The position numbers were made by a program, and so were the translations under genes. From Silicimonas sp963779765 (GTDB lineage: Bacteria; Pseudomonadota; Alphaproteobacteria; Rhodobacterales; Rhodobacteraceae): 64,000 bases of DNA. Positions 46,517 to 55,397 of this stretch are shown in pieces. Each line of letters begins with the position of its first letter. Positions within the stretch are counted from its first letter, which is position 1. The notes under the pieces were generated by a model. That model ran no database searches, was not told where the DNA came from, and was given only the letters and a program-made list of their open reading frames with translations. Where the stretch lies: NCBI GenBank assembly GCA_963779765.1, contig CAVZZP010000001.1, positions 1 to 64,000 of the forward strand, in the 5' to 3' direction.

Positions 46517-47290
46517 ATGACGACACCCCTTGTCGAAATGCGCGACATCTCGATCGCCTTTGGCGGCATCAAGGCCGTCGATCATGCCAGCATCGACCTC
46601 TACCCCGGCGAAGTCGTGGGCCTCCTCGGCCACAACGGCGCGGGCAAGTCGACGCTGATCAAGATCCTGTCCGGCGCCTACAGACGCGACCAAGGCGAAA
46701 TCTACGTCGACGGAAAGCAGGTCGAGATCTACAATCCCCGCGACGCCAAGGCGCTTGGGATCGAGACGATCTACCAGACACTGGCGCTGGCCGACAACGT
46801 CGACGCGGCAGCCAACCTCTACCTCGGGCGAGAGTTGATGACCGCCTACGGTACGCTCGACGACGTGGCGATGGAGGCCGAGTGCCGCAAGGTGATGGGC
46901 CGCCTCAACCCGAACTTCCGTCGCTTCAAGGAGCCGGTGAAGGCCCTCTCCGGCGGCCAGCGGCAATCCGTGGCCATCGCGCGCGCGATCCACTTCAACG
47001 CCCGCATCCTGATCATGGACGAGCCCACGGCGGCGCTCGGACCGGCCGAGACGGCTCAGGTCGGCGAACTCATCAAGCAGCTCAAGGCCGAGGGCATCGG
47101 TATCTTCCTCATCAGCCACGACCTGCACGACGTCACCGACCTCGCGGACCGCGTGACGGTGATGAAGAACGGCGAGATCGTCGGCAGCGCCAAGGTGGAC
47201 GAGGTCACGCAGGACGAGATCCTGGGCATGATCATCGCCGGCAAATGCCCGCCCAATGCGACGCCCGGTCCCGGCGCGGTCAACCTGTGA
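46517..47290 (+). CDS. xylG: sugar ABC transporter ATP-binding protein, single-domain XylG-like
   Basis: A protein of 257 residues with Walker A LLGHNGAGKSTLIKIL, Q-loop IYQTLALADN, signature KALSGGQRQSVAIARAI, Walker B ILIMDEPTAALG and H-loop ISHDLHDVTDLADRV. Canonical XylG/RbsA proteins have two fused ABC domains (about 500 residues). This one is a single domain that must dimerise. The stop overlaps the following SDR start (TGATG). Confidence 0.88.
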   Translation: MTTPLVEMRDISIAFGGIKAVDHASIDLYPGEVVGLLGHNGAGKSTLIKILSGAYRRDQGEIYVDGKQVEIYNPRDAKALGIETIYQTLALADNVDAAANLYLGRELMTAYGTLDDVAMEAECRKVMGRLNPNFRRFKEPVKALSGGQRQSVAIARAIHFNARILIMDEPTAALGPAETAQVGELIKQLKAEGIGIFLISHDLHDVTDLADRVTVMKNGEIVGSAKVDEVTQDEILGMIIAGKCPPNATPGPGAVNL

Positions 47291-48018
47291 TGACAGGCAA
47301 GCTCGACGGCAAGACGGCTCTCGTCACCGGCGCTTCCAGCGGGATCGGACGCGCGGTGGCACGGACATTGGCTGCCGAAGGCGTCCGCGTCGCCATGACG
47401 GGCCGGTCGCGCGAGCGGCTGGACGCGCTTGCCTCGGAACTGGGTGGCGATCACGCGGTGATCGTGGCCGATCTCGATGATCCGTCCGAAGTCGACCGCA
47501 TGGTGAGCGAGGCCGAGGCGGCGCTTGGACACCTCGACATCCTGCACGCCAATGCCGGTCTGTATCTGCCCGGCGACCTGATCGACAGCGACCCAGACGA
47601 GATGGACCGGCTGATCCAGGTGAACGTCTCGGCCGTCTTCCGCGCCATTCGCCGCGCACTGCCCGGAATGATCGGGCGCAAGGGCGGCGATATCATCGTC
47701 ACCAGCTCGGTCTCGGGCCACCAGGCGATCCAGTGGGAGCCGGTCTATTCGGCCTCGAAACACGCCGTCCAGTCCTTCGTTCACGGGCTGCGTCGGCAGG
47801 TCTCGAAGCATGACATCCGCGTCGGCGCCATCGCCCCCGGTATCGTGCTGAACGAGCTCTGGGGGTCGGTGGATCCGGTCAAGATCGAAGAAGCCGTCGC
47901 CGCCCGCGCGGGCCTCCGGTGCGAGGACGTGGCCGACGCCGTCGTCTTCATGCTGACGCGGCCCCGCAACGCCACCGTGCGCGACCTCGTCCTTCTGCCG
48001 GCCGACCAGGACATCTGA
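47290..48018 (+). CDS. short-chain dehydrogenase/reductase, ribitol-dehydrogenase-like
   Basis: A protein of 242 residues beginning MTGKLDGKTALVTGASSGIGRAVARTLA. NAD-binding TGxxxGIG, NAG motif (LHANAG), catalytic Ser (VTSSVSG) and YxxxK (EPVYSASKHAV) are present. The C-terminus ends VFMLTRPRNATVRDLVLLPADQDI. This end is shared with the SDR at 62975-63707 (MLTRNRNVTIRDVVVLPTNFDI), so both belong to one polyol-dehydrogenase subgroup. Being coupled to the sugar ABC genes, it probably oxidises or reduces the imported sugar or polyol. Confidence 0.88.
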   Translation: MTGKLDGKTALVTGASSGIGRAVARTLAAEGVRVAMTGRSRERLDALASELGGDHAVIVADLDDPSEVDRMVSEAEAALGHLDILHANAGLYLPGDLIDSDPDEMDRLIQVNVSAVFRAIRRALPGMIGRKGGDIIVTSSVSGHQAIQWEPVYSASKHAVQSFVHGLRRQVSKHDIRVGAIAPGIVLNELWGSVDPVKIEEAVAARAGLRCEDVADAVVFMLTRPRNATVRDLVLLPADQDI

Positions 48019-48020
48019 GC

Positions 48021-49575
48021 ATGGCGGGGGTGGTCCGCGCCGCCATCGTCCTTGGCCTTGTGGCCTCGGTGGCCGTCGCCGATCCCGCCTTCGAGCCGGT
48101 CGCCGTCCCCGAGCACGTCTATGCCGGAGGATGGGAGCACTTCGTCGGCGGTGGGCTGGCCGCCTTCGACTGCAACGGCGACGCCCTGCCCGAACTCTAC
48201 GCGGCGGGCGGCAGCAATCCGGCGGCGCTCTTCCTCAACCGCTCCGAGCCAGGCGGCGAGGTCCGTCTCGAGGTCGCGACGCCGGACGAGCTTGCGCTGC
48301 CCGAGACAACCGGCGCCTATCCCCTGGACATCGACAGCGACGGCATCCTCGACCTCGTCGTCCTGGGCGTCGGCGGCTCGCACGCGCTGAAAGGTCAGGG
48401 CGACTGCCGCTTCGCACCGTTCGAGGGGCTCGGCATCGACCTGGGCACAGGCTGGGCCACCGCCTTTTCGGCGACGTGGGAGGCGGGTCAGACCCTCCCC
48501 ACCCTCGCCATCGGCAACTATGTCGACCGAGCCGATCCCAAGGGACCGTTCGAGGCCTGCGACGACAACCTCCTGCTCAGACCCGAGGGCGAAACCTACA
48601 CCCCGCCCATGACGCTTGCTCCCGGTCACTGCACCCTGTCGATGCTGTTCTCGGACTGGGGCCGCCACGGACGGTCCGACCTCCGCGTATCGAACGACCG
48701 CCACTACTACGTCCGGACTGGCGAAGAGCAGATGTGGGCGATGGAGGAGACGCCGCGCCTCTACGGCAAGGACGATGGCTGGCAGGCCTACAGCATCTGG
48801 GGCATGGGCATCGCCGAGCGCGACCTGAACGGAGACGGTCTGCCCGAGGTCTATCTGACCAGCATGGGCGACCAGAAGCTTCAGTCGCTGAAACCGGGCG
48901 CCACCGGCCCGACCTATGAGGACGCGCACTGGGACATCGGCATCGCGGCGCAGCGGCCCTATGTGGGCGACGATGGCCGCGCCTCGACCGGCTGGCATGT
49001 CGCCTTCGGAGACGTCCAGAACGACGGGCGCGACGACATCTTCGTCGCAAAGGGGAACGTCGAGCAGATGCCCTCGACGGCCATGAAGGACCCGAACAAC
49101 CTTCTCGTGCAGGCCGAGGACGGCAGCTTCGACGAATGGGGCGACAAGGCTGGCGTCGCGACCATGGCACGGAGCCGGGGCGCGGCGATGGTCGACCTGA
49201 ACGCCGACGGGATGCTCGACCTCGCCGTGGTCAACCGCCGCGCGCCGATGGAGGTCTATCGCAACGTCACGCCGTCCGAGGGCGGCTGGATCGCGGTCGA
49301 ATTGCGCCAGCCGGGCGCCAACCCTTTTGCCGTGGGCGCATGGATCGACGTGCGGACGGCCGGACGCGTTCAGTCGCGGCAACTGACGATCGGCGGAGGC
49401 CACGCGGGTGGGTCCTTCGTCCCCGAGCATTTCGGTCTTGGACCGAGCGACGCGGCCGAGCTGCGCGTGACCTGGCCCGACGGCACGGTCAGCGACTGGA
49501 TCGCGGTCGGCACGAACAAGACCCTGCGGGCCGTGCGAACCGGCGCGACCACTGACCATCGAGACGGACTACTGA
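48021..49575 (+). CDS. exported VCBS/FG-GAP and ASPIC/UnbV-type protein (end possibly frameshifted)
   Basis: About 517 residues with signal peptide VVRAAIVLGLVASVAVA. Repeats of the FG-GAP/VCBS type with calcium-loop-like acidic motifs are seen: AFDCNGDALPELYAAGG, DIDSDGILDLVVLG, DLNGDGLPEVYLTSMGD, DVQNDGRDDIFVAKGN, DLNADGMLDLAVVN. The C-terminus is an ASPIC/UnbV domain (QLTIGGGHAGGSFVPEHFGLGPSDAAELRVTWPDGTVSDW). The open frame runs on to 49694, antisense over the peroxidase gene. A one-base removal near 49553 would end the protein naturally at 49575 (LTIETDY), leaving just 7 bases of convergent overlap, which I prefer. Likely periplasmic or surface located. Confidence 0.82.
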
Positions 49576-50893
49576 TCGACTGGCTTTCCGCTCGGCACGG
49601 TCTTCGGCACGCCCAGACGCCCTTCGAGCGCCTTCGGATCCGTCAGAGCCTCCAGAAACGCGAGGATCTGCGCCACCTCGGCGTCGTCCAGTGACACCGG
49701 CGCCAGCTCGTTGGCCGCGTGCGATGGCCTCGATCTCGGCGGTGTCATGGAGCGCGACCAGATCGTCGTGACCGCCAAGATCCGGCAGCACGGCTTGCGT
49801 CGCGTCATAGGCTGCGAAGCGAGCCTCGGGGTCGAGATGATGGCGCACCGCCCCTTCCAGCGTCGCATAAGCCCCGGCATGGCCATAGGGCGCGGTCTTG
49901 GTCACGTTCCGCAGCGACGGCGTGCGGAAACGGTAGGCGTCCTCGGCCAATCCCGTCACGCGCATCCGGCCCACATCCTTGAAGCTCGAACTCGAAGCGT
50001 TCTTTCTTCCCCGGCCCGATCTGGGGCATGGCGATGGCGTGGAAGTCGTGGTCGGTCTGGAACTGGCCCGAGTGGCAGGTGCCGCACCCCGCCTTGCCGT
50101 AGAACAACTCCATCCCGGCCATGGCGTCTGGCGACATCGGCGTCCCGTCGCGCAGGTAGCGGTCGAAAGGGCTGTCGTCCGCACGCCATTCGAAGGCGAT
50201 GAAGGCAGCGATGGCATTGGCGATGTCGGCGAATGTCACCGGGGTTTCCGGTCCGACCACCGTATCGAACCGGGCGCGATACTCGGGGATGCCCTCTATC
50301 CGCGCGGCAAGCCTGTCCCAGGCCCCGCCGTCGCCGGTCAGAAGACCCTGCCGCACGGCGGTCGAGACGTCGTTCTCCTGATAGTGTCCCGCCATCTCGT
50401 CCGGCGACAGGACAGGAAACATCGCCTGCGCGGCGAGCGCGGAATCGAACCCCATCACCATGTCGTCTTCCAGCGGCGTCCTCAGCCCCGACGGACGGGA
50501 GGGATCCGCCTCCAGCCGACCGTCGTGGAACATGCGCGTGAACTCTTTGGCGCCCAGGTTGAAAAGCGCGGTGGCGTTCCGCGGCACGCGCTCTTCGGGC
50601 ATGTTGCCCGGATCGGTCACGCGGTCGGGACCAAGGCCCTTCGCGCCATCGCCAAGCCCCAGCGACAGCCCGTCCGAGGTGCCGAAGCGCGGATGGTGGC
50701 AGGTGGCGCAGGCAACGGCGCCGCTGCCAGAGAGGATGGGATCGTAGAACAGAAGCTGGCCAAGCTCGATCTCGGCGTCGGGGAAGGTCTCGAAAACTGC
50801 GTCGGGCTCCGGCAGGCTGGCCGCCAGCGTAACGGAGGCGGTGCCGGCCAGGGCCAGCGACAGGAGAACGCGTCGGGACGAACGTTGGATCAT
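49569..50893 (-). CDS. di-heme cytochrome c peroxidase/MauG-family protein (frame broken near 49712 and 49982)
   Basis: About 440 residues after removing two single bases. Signal peptide SSRRVLLSLALAGTASVTLAA. Two heme c sites are visible: ACATCHHP near the N-terminus and GCGTCHSGQF in the second half. Other family parts are ELGQLLFYDPILSGSGAVACATCH, PRNATALFNLGAKEFTRMFHDGR, PVTFADIANAIAAFIAFEWRADDSPFDRYL, TPSLRNVTKTAPYGHAGAYATLEGAVRHHLDP and the end SLDDAEVAQILAFLEALTDP. The protein reduces peroxide or oxidises a partner protein in the periplasm. It converges with the VCBS/ASPIC gene; such pairs occur elsewhere and may be functionally linked. Confidence 0.85.
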
Positions 50894-50945
50894 GGGGCGA
50901 GGTTACGCGGCACCGCACCCTTGCCGCAATGGTCGTCGCACCTCG

Positions 50946-51635
50946 TCAGCCCCTGAGGGGCGCAAGAAGCGCCTCGGCCATGCCCTCCATGTGGCACAGC
51001 ACGGCTTCGGCCCCTTTTTCGCGCAGAAGATCGGCATGAGAGTCGCGCTGACCGTCGAGGTGAGAGCCACCCGTGAAGCCGATGGCCCGCATTCCGGCAC
51101 GTTTCGCGCCTTCGATTCCGTGGGGCGAGTCCTCCAGAACGACGCAGGCAGCCGCTGGAACGCCCAGCCGTTGCGCGGCCAACTCGAAGAGATCCGGCGC
51201 AGGCTTGCCCTGGGCCACCTCGTCGGCGCTGAACGCACAGCCTGCAAAGCGGGATGCGAGACCGGAGATCCTGAGCGTCTCGTTCATCCGCCGCACCGAT
51301 CCGCCCGTCGCGATGGCGCAGTCGATGTCGTCGCTGGCAAGTCGGTCCAGAAGTTGAGGCACGCCGTCGATGACCTTCAACCCGTCACGATAGGATGCAA
51401 GGAGACGCGCCTCGAACCGAGCGGCAAAGGCGTCGGGAAGCGGGCGCCCCGCCCTTCCCGCGGCCCAGTCGAGGATCACCGCAAGCGAGACGCCAAGAAA
51501 CCTCTCGCCGAGATCGGCCTCCGAGACATCGGAAAGCCCGGCCGCCTGCAACTCTTCCGCCAGCGCCCTCAGCGAATGAGGCTCGCTGTCGACGAGGCAG
51601 CCGTCGAGATCGAAGATCACCGCGCGTGTCGTCAA
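50946..51635 (-). CDS. HAD-superfamily phosphatase (phosphoglycolate/sugar phosphatase type)
   Basis: A protein of 229 residues. Motif I FDLDGCLVDSE (nucleophile Asp9, Asp11), motif II AIATGGSVRRMN, Lys in GKPAPDLFELAAQRLGV and motif IV VVLEDSPHGIEGAKRAGM. The cap domain belongs to the beta-phosphoglucomutase/phosphatase group. It lies downstream of the polyol ABC operon on the same strand, as such phosphatases do in sorbitol/mannitol operons of relatives. A low-GC gene (51664-52080) sits between it and the ATPase gene, so it may have been cut off from its operon. Confidence 0.9.
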   Translation of the reverse strand: MTTRAVIFDLDGCLVDSEPHSLRALAEELQAAGLSDVSEADLGERFLGVSLAVILDWAAGRAGRPLPDAFAARFEARLLASYRDGLKVIDGVPQLLDRLASDDIDCAIATGGSVRRMNETLRISGLASRFAGCAFSADEVAQGKPAPDLFELAAQRLGVPAAACVVLEDSPHGIEGAKRAGMRAIGFTGGSHLDGQRDSHADLLREKGAEAVLCHMEGMAEALLAPLRG

Positions 51636-51663
51636 GGGGTCCGGCCGGATCTCAGCAACTTGT

Positions 51664-52080
51664 TCAAAAGACGCGCCTTATTGCAGAGATCATTCTTCCG
51701 ATATAGCCGCGTTTTTCCGATTGATCGACGACCGCAATACTAAATGACGGTTGGTCAGGAGCTGCATCAGACTTGCCGTGGGTCACAAGATATCTTCTGG
51801 AAATCACGCGTACCTTTTGCCAGCGCACATCAATTCGCAGAGCCTCGTTTGTCCAAAATTTCGAGTTCTTCTTACCCGAATTCTTTAGCAGTAGATCGTA
51901 TATCTCGGAGGCAAACTCATTGGCTTCTTTAACCAAGTCTTGGTTGTCATCACAAAATGCCTCCACAAACAACGAAGCCAACACGTCAGGAACGGCAACT
52001 CCAGAAGGGAAAAGACGGATTTGTTTGTTAGCGTCCTGCGCTAACGCACGAAGTATCCACTCTTTATCTTGACCGATCAT
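51664..52080 (-). CDS. orphan low-GC protein inserted in the polyol operon
   Basis: A protein of 138 residues from the ATG at 52080. The sequence (MIGQDKEWILRALAQDANKQIRLFPSG, then FVEAFCDDNQDLVKEANEFASEIYDLLLK, then WQKVRVISRRYLVTHGK) is soluble and helical with an aromatic/basic C-terminus. I do not recognise a family. Base composition is clearly lower in G+C than neighbours, and codon use differs (many AAT, TTT, AAA). It lies between the UgpC-like ATPase gene and the HAD phosphatase gene on the same strand. It looks like a recent horizontal insertion; coding is probable but not certain. Confidence 0.55.
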   Translation of the reverse strand: MIGQDKEWILRALAQDANKQIRLFPSGVAVPDVLASLFVEAFCDDNQDLVKEANEFASEIYDLLLKNSGKKNSKFWTNEALRIDVRWQKVRVISRRYLVTHGKSDAAPDQPSFSIAVVDQSEKRGYIGRMISAIRRVF

Positions 52081-52165
52081 TCAGTATCCGCGAGTGTCCG
52101 CGATCCTTTCTTCTGCACTTAAGATAACTTTGACCGGCGACCATCAATCTTCCTGCCGAGCCGCC

Positions 52166-53227
52166 TCAGATACGCTTACCTGACGCCCGGTCGAAGAGAT
52201 GAACGGACGCGGGGTCGAAGCCGAAGGAGATCTTCTCGCCCGGACGCGCGGCGATCCGGTCCTTCACGATGGCGTCGATCAGTTCCTTGCCCGACTTGGC
52301 GAAGATTTGGGTCTCCGACCCCGTGGGCTCGACCACCACCACGTCGAGTTCGACGCCGCCCTGCCCGATGCGGATGTGCTCGGGCCGGATACCGTAGGTC
52401 ACCTTCAGACCCTCGCTCGCCGAGGTCTGCGGCAGCGGCAGGACAAGGCCGCCTTCCGACACGAAGGCCTTTTCGCCTTCCCGCAGCGTCACGGTCCCTT
52501 GCAGGAAGTTCATCGACGGAGACCCGATGAAGCCCGCCACGAAGACATTCGCCGGATGGTCGTAAAGCTCCAGCGGCGCACCGATCTGTTCGACCCGGCC
52601 GTCGCGCATGACGACGATCTTGTCGGCCATCGTCATCGCCTCGATCTGGTCGTGGGTGACATAGACGATGGTGGTGCCAAGCCGTTGATGCAGTTCCTTG
52701 ATCTCGACGCGCATGGTCACGCGCAGTTTGGCATCGAGGTTCGACAAGGGTTCGTCGAAGAGGAACACCTGCGGATCGCGCACGATCGCGCGGCCCATGG
52801 CGACGCGCTGGCGCTGTCCGCCCGAAAGCTGCTTCGGATAGCGGTCGAGAAGATGCGCGAGGTCCAGCACCTCGGCCGCGCTTCGGACCTTGGCCTCGAT
52901 TTCGGACGCCGGGCGCTTGGCCATCTTCAGCGGGAAGCCGATGTTGTCGAAGACCGTCTTGTGCGGGTAGAGCGCATAGCTTTGGAACACCATCGCGATG
53001 TCCCGCTCCTTGGGCGGCACGTCGTTGACGACGCGGCTTCCGATCGAGATCGTGCCCGTGCTGATCTCTTCCAGCCCGGCGAGCATCCGCAGAAGCGTGG
53101 ACTTGCCGCATCCCGAGGGACCGACCAGCACGACGAATTCGCCGTCCGCGATGTCGACGCTCACGCCGTGCATGACCTGAACCGCGCCATAGCGCTTGGT
53201 CACGTTCTCGATCTGGACGCCTGCCAT
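52166..53227 (-). CDS. sugar/polyol ABC transporter ATP-binding protein (UgpC/MalK/SmoK type)
   Basis: A protein of 353 residues with Walker A GPSGCGKSTLLRMLAG, Q-loop VFQSYALYPHKTVFDNI, signature QLSGGQRQRVAMGRAI, Walker B VFLFDEPLSNLDAKLR and H-loop YVTHDQIEAMTMAD. The C-terminal TOBE region is GVIGSPSMNF-like (FIGSPSMNFLQGTVTL) and YGIRPEHIRIG. This is the energising subunit for the two permeases encoded upstream in the same operon. An AGGGA ribosome site precedes the ATG at 53227. Confidence 0.93.
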   Translation of the reverse strand: MAGVQIENVTKRYGAVQVMHGVSVDIADGEFVVLVGPSGCGKSTLLRMLAGLEEISTGTISIGSRVVNDVPPKERDIAMVFQSYALYPHKTVFDNIGFPLKMAKRPASEIEAKVRSAAEVLDLAHLLDRYPKQLSGGQRQRVAMGRAIVRDPQVFLFDEPLSNLDAKLRVTMRVEIKELHQRLGTTIVYVTHDQIEAMTMADKIVVMRDGRVEQIGAPLELYDHPANVFVAGFIGSPSMNFLQGTVTLREGEKAFVSEGGLVLPLPQTSASEGLKVTYGIRPEHIRIGQGGVELDVVVVEPTGSETQIFAKSGKELIDAIVKDRIAARPGEKISFGFDPASVHLFDRASGKRI

Positions 53228-53244
53228 TGTCCCTGTCCCTTTTC

Positions 53245-54298
53245 TTATTGAGGCAGCACGATCTGCATCTTCACGTCGGCGGGCGGGGCCGAGGCGGCGA
53301 CTTCGAAGGCGTGCACGCTGTCGTCGAATTCGAATGTCCGGGTAATGAGCGGCTTCACGTCGATGGACCCGGACGCCAGCATCGCCACGCAGCGCGGAAA
53401 GACGTGGGCGTAGCGGAAGATGTTCTCGACCCGCGCCTCGCGCACCATGGCCGCGCCCGCGTCATAGCTGATCGGATCGGGCTGGCCGCCGATCATCACG
53501 ACGCAGCCGCCGGGCGCCAGCGGCTCGAAGATCTGGGCGGCGGCCCTGGGCGATCCGGTGGCCTCGAACACCACGTCCGCGCCCCAGCCGTCGGTATCGC
53601 GCTTCACGACCTCGACGAGGTTTTCGCTGGTGACGTTCACGGGCGTTATGGCGCGGCTGAGGCTTCCCGCGATCTCGAGCTTCTTTTCGGCGAGGTCGGT
53701 GACGTAGACCCGCGCGCATCCCGCCGCGAGCGCCGACAGAGCGGTGACGAGGCCGATCGGCCCCGCTCCCAGCACCACGGCGATATCGCCCGGGGCTGAC
53801 ACGCGCCTTGGTCGCGGCATGGACGCCGACCGCCAGGGGTTCGACCATCGCGGCTTCGGCGAAGCTGACGGTGTCGGGCAGCTTGAAGGTGAAGGCCTCG
53901 GGATGGACGCAGGTGGGCCTCAGGATGCCGTGGACGGGCGGCGTCGCCCAGAAGCGGACGGCGGGATCGATGTTGTACATCCCCATCCGCGTGGCCTTCG
54001 AGTTCGGGTCGGGAATACCCGGCTCCATGCAGACACGGTCGCCGGGCTTCAGCGTCGTCACCTCGGATCCGGTCTCGATCACGGTGCCCGACGCCTCGTG
54101 CCCCAGGATCATAGGCGCCTTCACCTCGAAGGGTCCGATCTTGCCGTGGGTATAGTAGTGGACGTCCGAGCCGCAGATGCCGACGGTGTGCAGCTTGATG
54201 CGCACGTCATGCGGGCCAAGCTCCTGCTCGACGCGATCGATCTCGGGGACGTCGCGCAGCGACAGGTCGTCCTTGCGCTCGAGAACCAGGGATTTCAT
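53245..54298 (-). CDS. xylitol/sorbitol-type dehydrogenase, zinc MDR family (frame broken near 53800)
   Basis: About 350 residues after removing one C from a CCCC run near 53800. Catalytic-zinc region VGICGSDVHYYTHGKIGPFEVKAPMILGHEASGTV. The EPGIPDPNSKATRMGMYNIDPAVRFWATPPVHG segment is typical of xylitol and sorbitol dehydrogenases that lack the structural-zinc cysteines. The Rossmann motif is VVLGAGPIGLVTALSALAAGCA. The likely reaction is polyol to ketose oxidation (for example xylitol to D-xylulose) with NAD. It lies between the permease genes and the ATPase gene of a polyol ABC operon. Confidence 0.85.
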
Positions 54299-54302
54299 CG
54301 CC

Positions 54303-54563
54303 CTACCCTTTCCGGATGAGGATCACCGCGAGGGCGACCCCGATTGCGTTGGCGATCCAGATCGACAGCCCAAGCGGCTCGATGAAGCGAAACCAGAACA
54401 GGCACAGCGCGACCCAGAGAACCACCGAGATGAACAGGCGGTCGAACCAGTTCGTCTCGATCGGCAGGAAGCCCTGTCGTCCCTCGACGTACACCGGCGC
54501 ATCCTTTTCTTCGAGCTGGGCCGAGGCCAGCGGCACTTGTGTGCGTGTCTCCATGTCCGTCAC
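54303..54563 (-). CDS. small membrane protein resembling DUF2160
   Basis: About 86 residues from a GTG at 54563 that overlaps the permease stop codon; an ATG at 54554 is the alternative. An acidic-polar N-terminus leads to RQGFLPIETNWFDRLFISVVLWVALCLFWF and a second helix (LSIWIANAIGVALAVILIRKG). The GFLPIxT...DRLFI pattern resembles DUF2160 proteins that accompany glycerol ABC transporters. Here it sits between a MalG-type permease and a polyol dehydrogenase, so it is probably an auxiliary transporter component of unknown role. Confidence 0.72.
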   Translation of the reverse strand: MTDMETRTQVPLASAQLEEKDAPVYVEGRQGFLPIETNWFDRLFISVVLWVALCLFWFRFIEPLGLSIWIANAIGVALAVILIRKG

Positions 54564-55396
54564 CCCTTGACCGCGCCGAAGGTCAGGCCCGCGACGATGT
54601 GCTTCTGAACCATCCCGAAGACGATCAGCGCCGGGATCAGAGTGAAGATCGAGATCGCGGCCATGATGCCCCATTCCGTCCCCGTCGTCGTGACGTACTC
54701 GGACAGTCCCGTGGTCAGCGTGCGGGCGTTGAAGTTCGTCAGCGTCGCGGCCAGCAGGTATTCGTTCCAGGCGAAGACCCAGGTCAGGATCAGCGTCACG
54801 GCGAGGCCGGGACGGCAGAGCGGGAAGACGACCTCGGTGATGACCTTCCAGGGGCTGGCGCCGTCGACGTAGGCCGCCTCGTCCAGCTCGCGCGGGATGC
54901 CGTCGACCGTGGGCCTGAGCGTCCAGATGGCGAAGGGCAGATTGAAGGTGCAGTAGACCAGGATCATCCCGATGCGGGTGTCGAGCAGCGTGAAGTCACC
55001 GAACCTGTAGACCTGCGTCATCAAGAGGAACAATGGCAGCAGGAACACCGCGGGCGGCGCCATGCGGTTGGTGATCGTCCAGAAGAAGATCGATTCCTTC
55101 CCGCTCATGTTGAAGCGCGACAGCGCGTAGCAGGCGAAGAAGCCGAGCGTGGTGCAGAGAACCGCGTTCCCGGACGAGATGATGAGCGAATTGACCATGT
55201 AGCTGCGCAGCAGCCGGTCGTTCAGAACGTCGACGTAGTTGTCCCAGTAGAAACTGGTCAGCAGGATGTCGGGCGTGGTGAAGAGGTCCACCGCCGGCTT
55301 CACCGAGATCACGAACAGCCAGTAGATCGGGAACAGCGTCAGGAAGCTGATGAAAATCCAGAAGGGGACATAAATCCAGGGGCTCTTCTTGCGCAT
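54560..55396 (-). CDS. sugar/polyol ABC transporter permease (MalG type)
   Basis: A protein of 278 residues with six helices, starting IYVPFWIFISFLTLFPIYWLFVISVKPAVDLF. The EAA motif is ELDEAAYVDGASPWKVITEVVFPLCRPGLAVTLILTWVFAWNEYLLAATLT. The end is IMAAISIFTLIPALIVFGMVQKHIVAGLTFGAVKG, the usual MalG-type terminus. Its start lies one base after the stop of the MalF-type permease gene. Confidence 0.93.
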   Translation of the reverse strand: MRKKSPWIYVPFWIFISFLTLFPIYWLFVISVKPAVDLFTTPDILLTSFYWDNYVDVLNDRLLRSYMVNSLIISSGNAVLCTTLGFFACYALSRFNMSGKESIFFWTITNRMAPPAVFLLPLFLLMTQVYRFGDFTLLDTRIGMILVYCTFNLPFAIWTLRPTVDGIPRELDEAAYVDGASPWKVITEVVFPLCRPGLAVTLILTWVFAWNEYLLAATLTNFNARTLTTGLSEYVTTTGTEWGIMAAISIFTLIPALIVFGMVQKHIVAGLTFGAVKG

Positions 55397-55397
55397 C

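Noticed and set aside
43914..46526. 870-codon minus-strand frame opposite the xylose-type ABC genes
   Set aside because: The plus strand carries intact XylF- and XylH-like proteins with ribosome sites; the reverse product has no domain signature.
49576..49694. C-terminal extension of the VCBS/ASPIC protein beyond 49575
   Set aside because: It runs antisense over the end of the peroxidase gene and has no family-like sequence; a single inserted base explains it.
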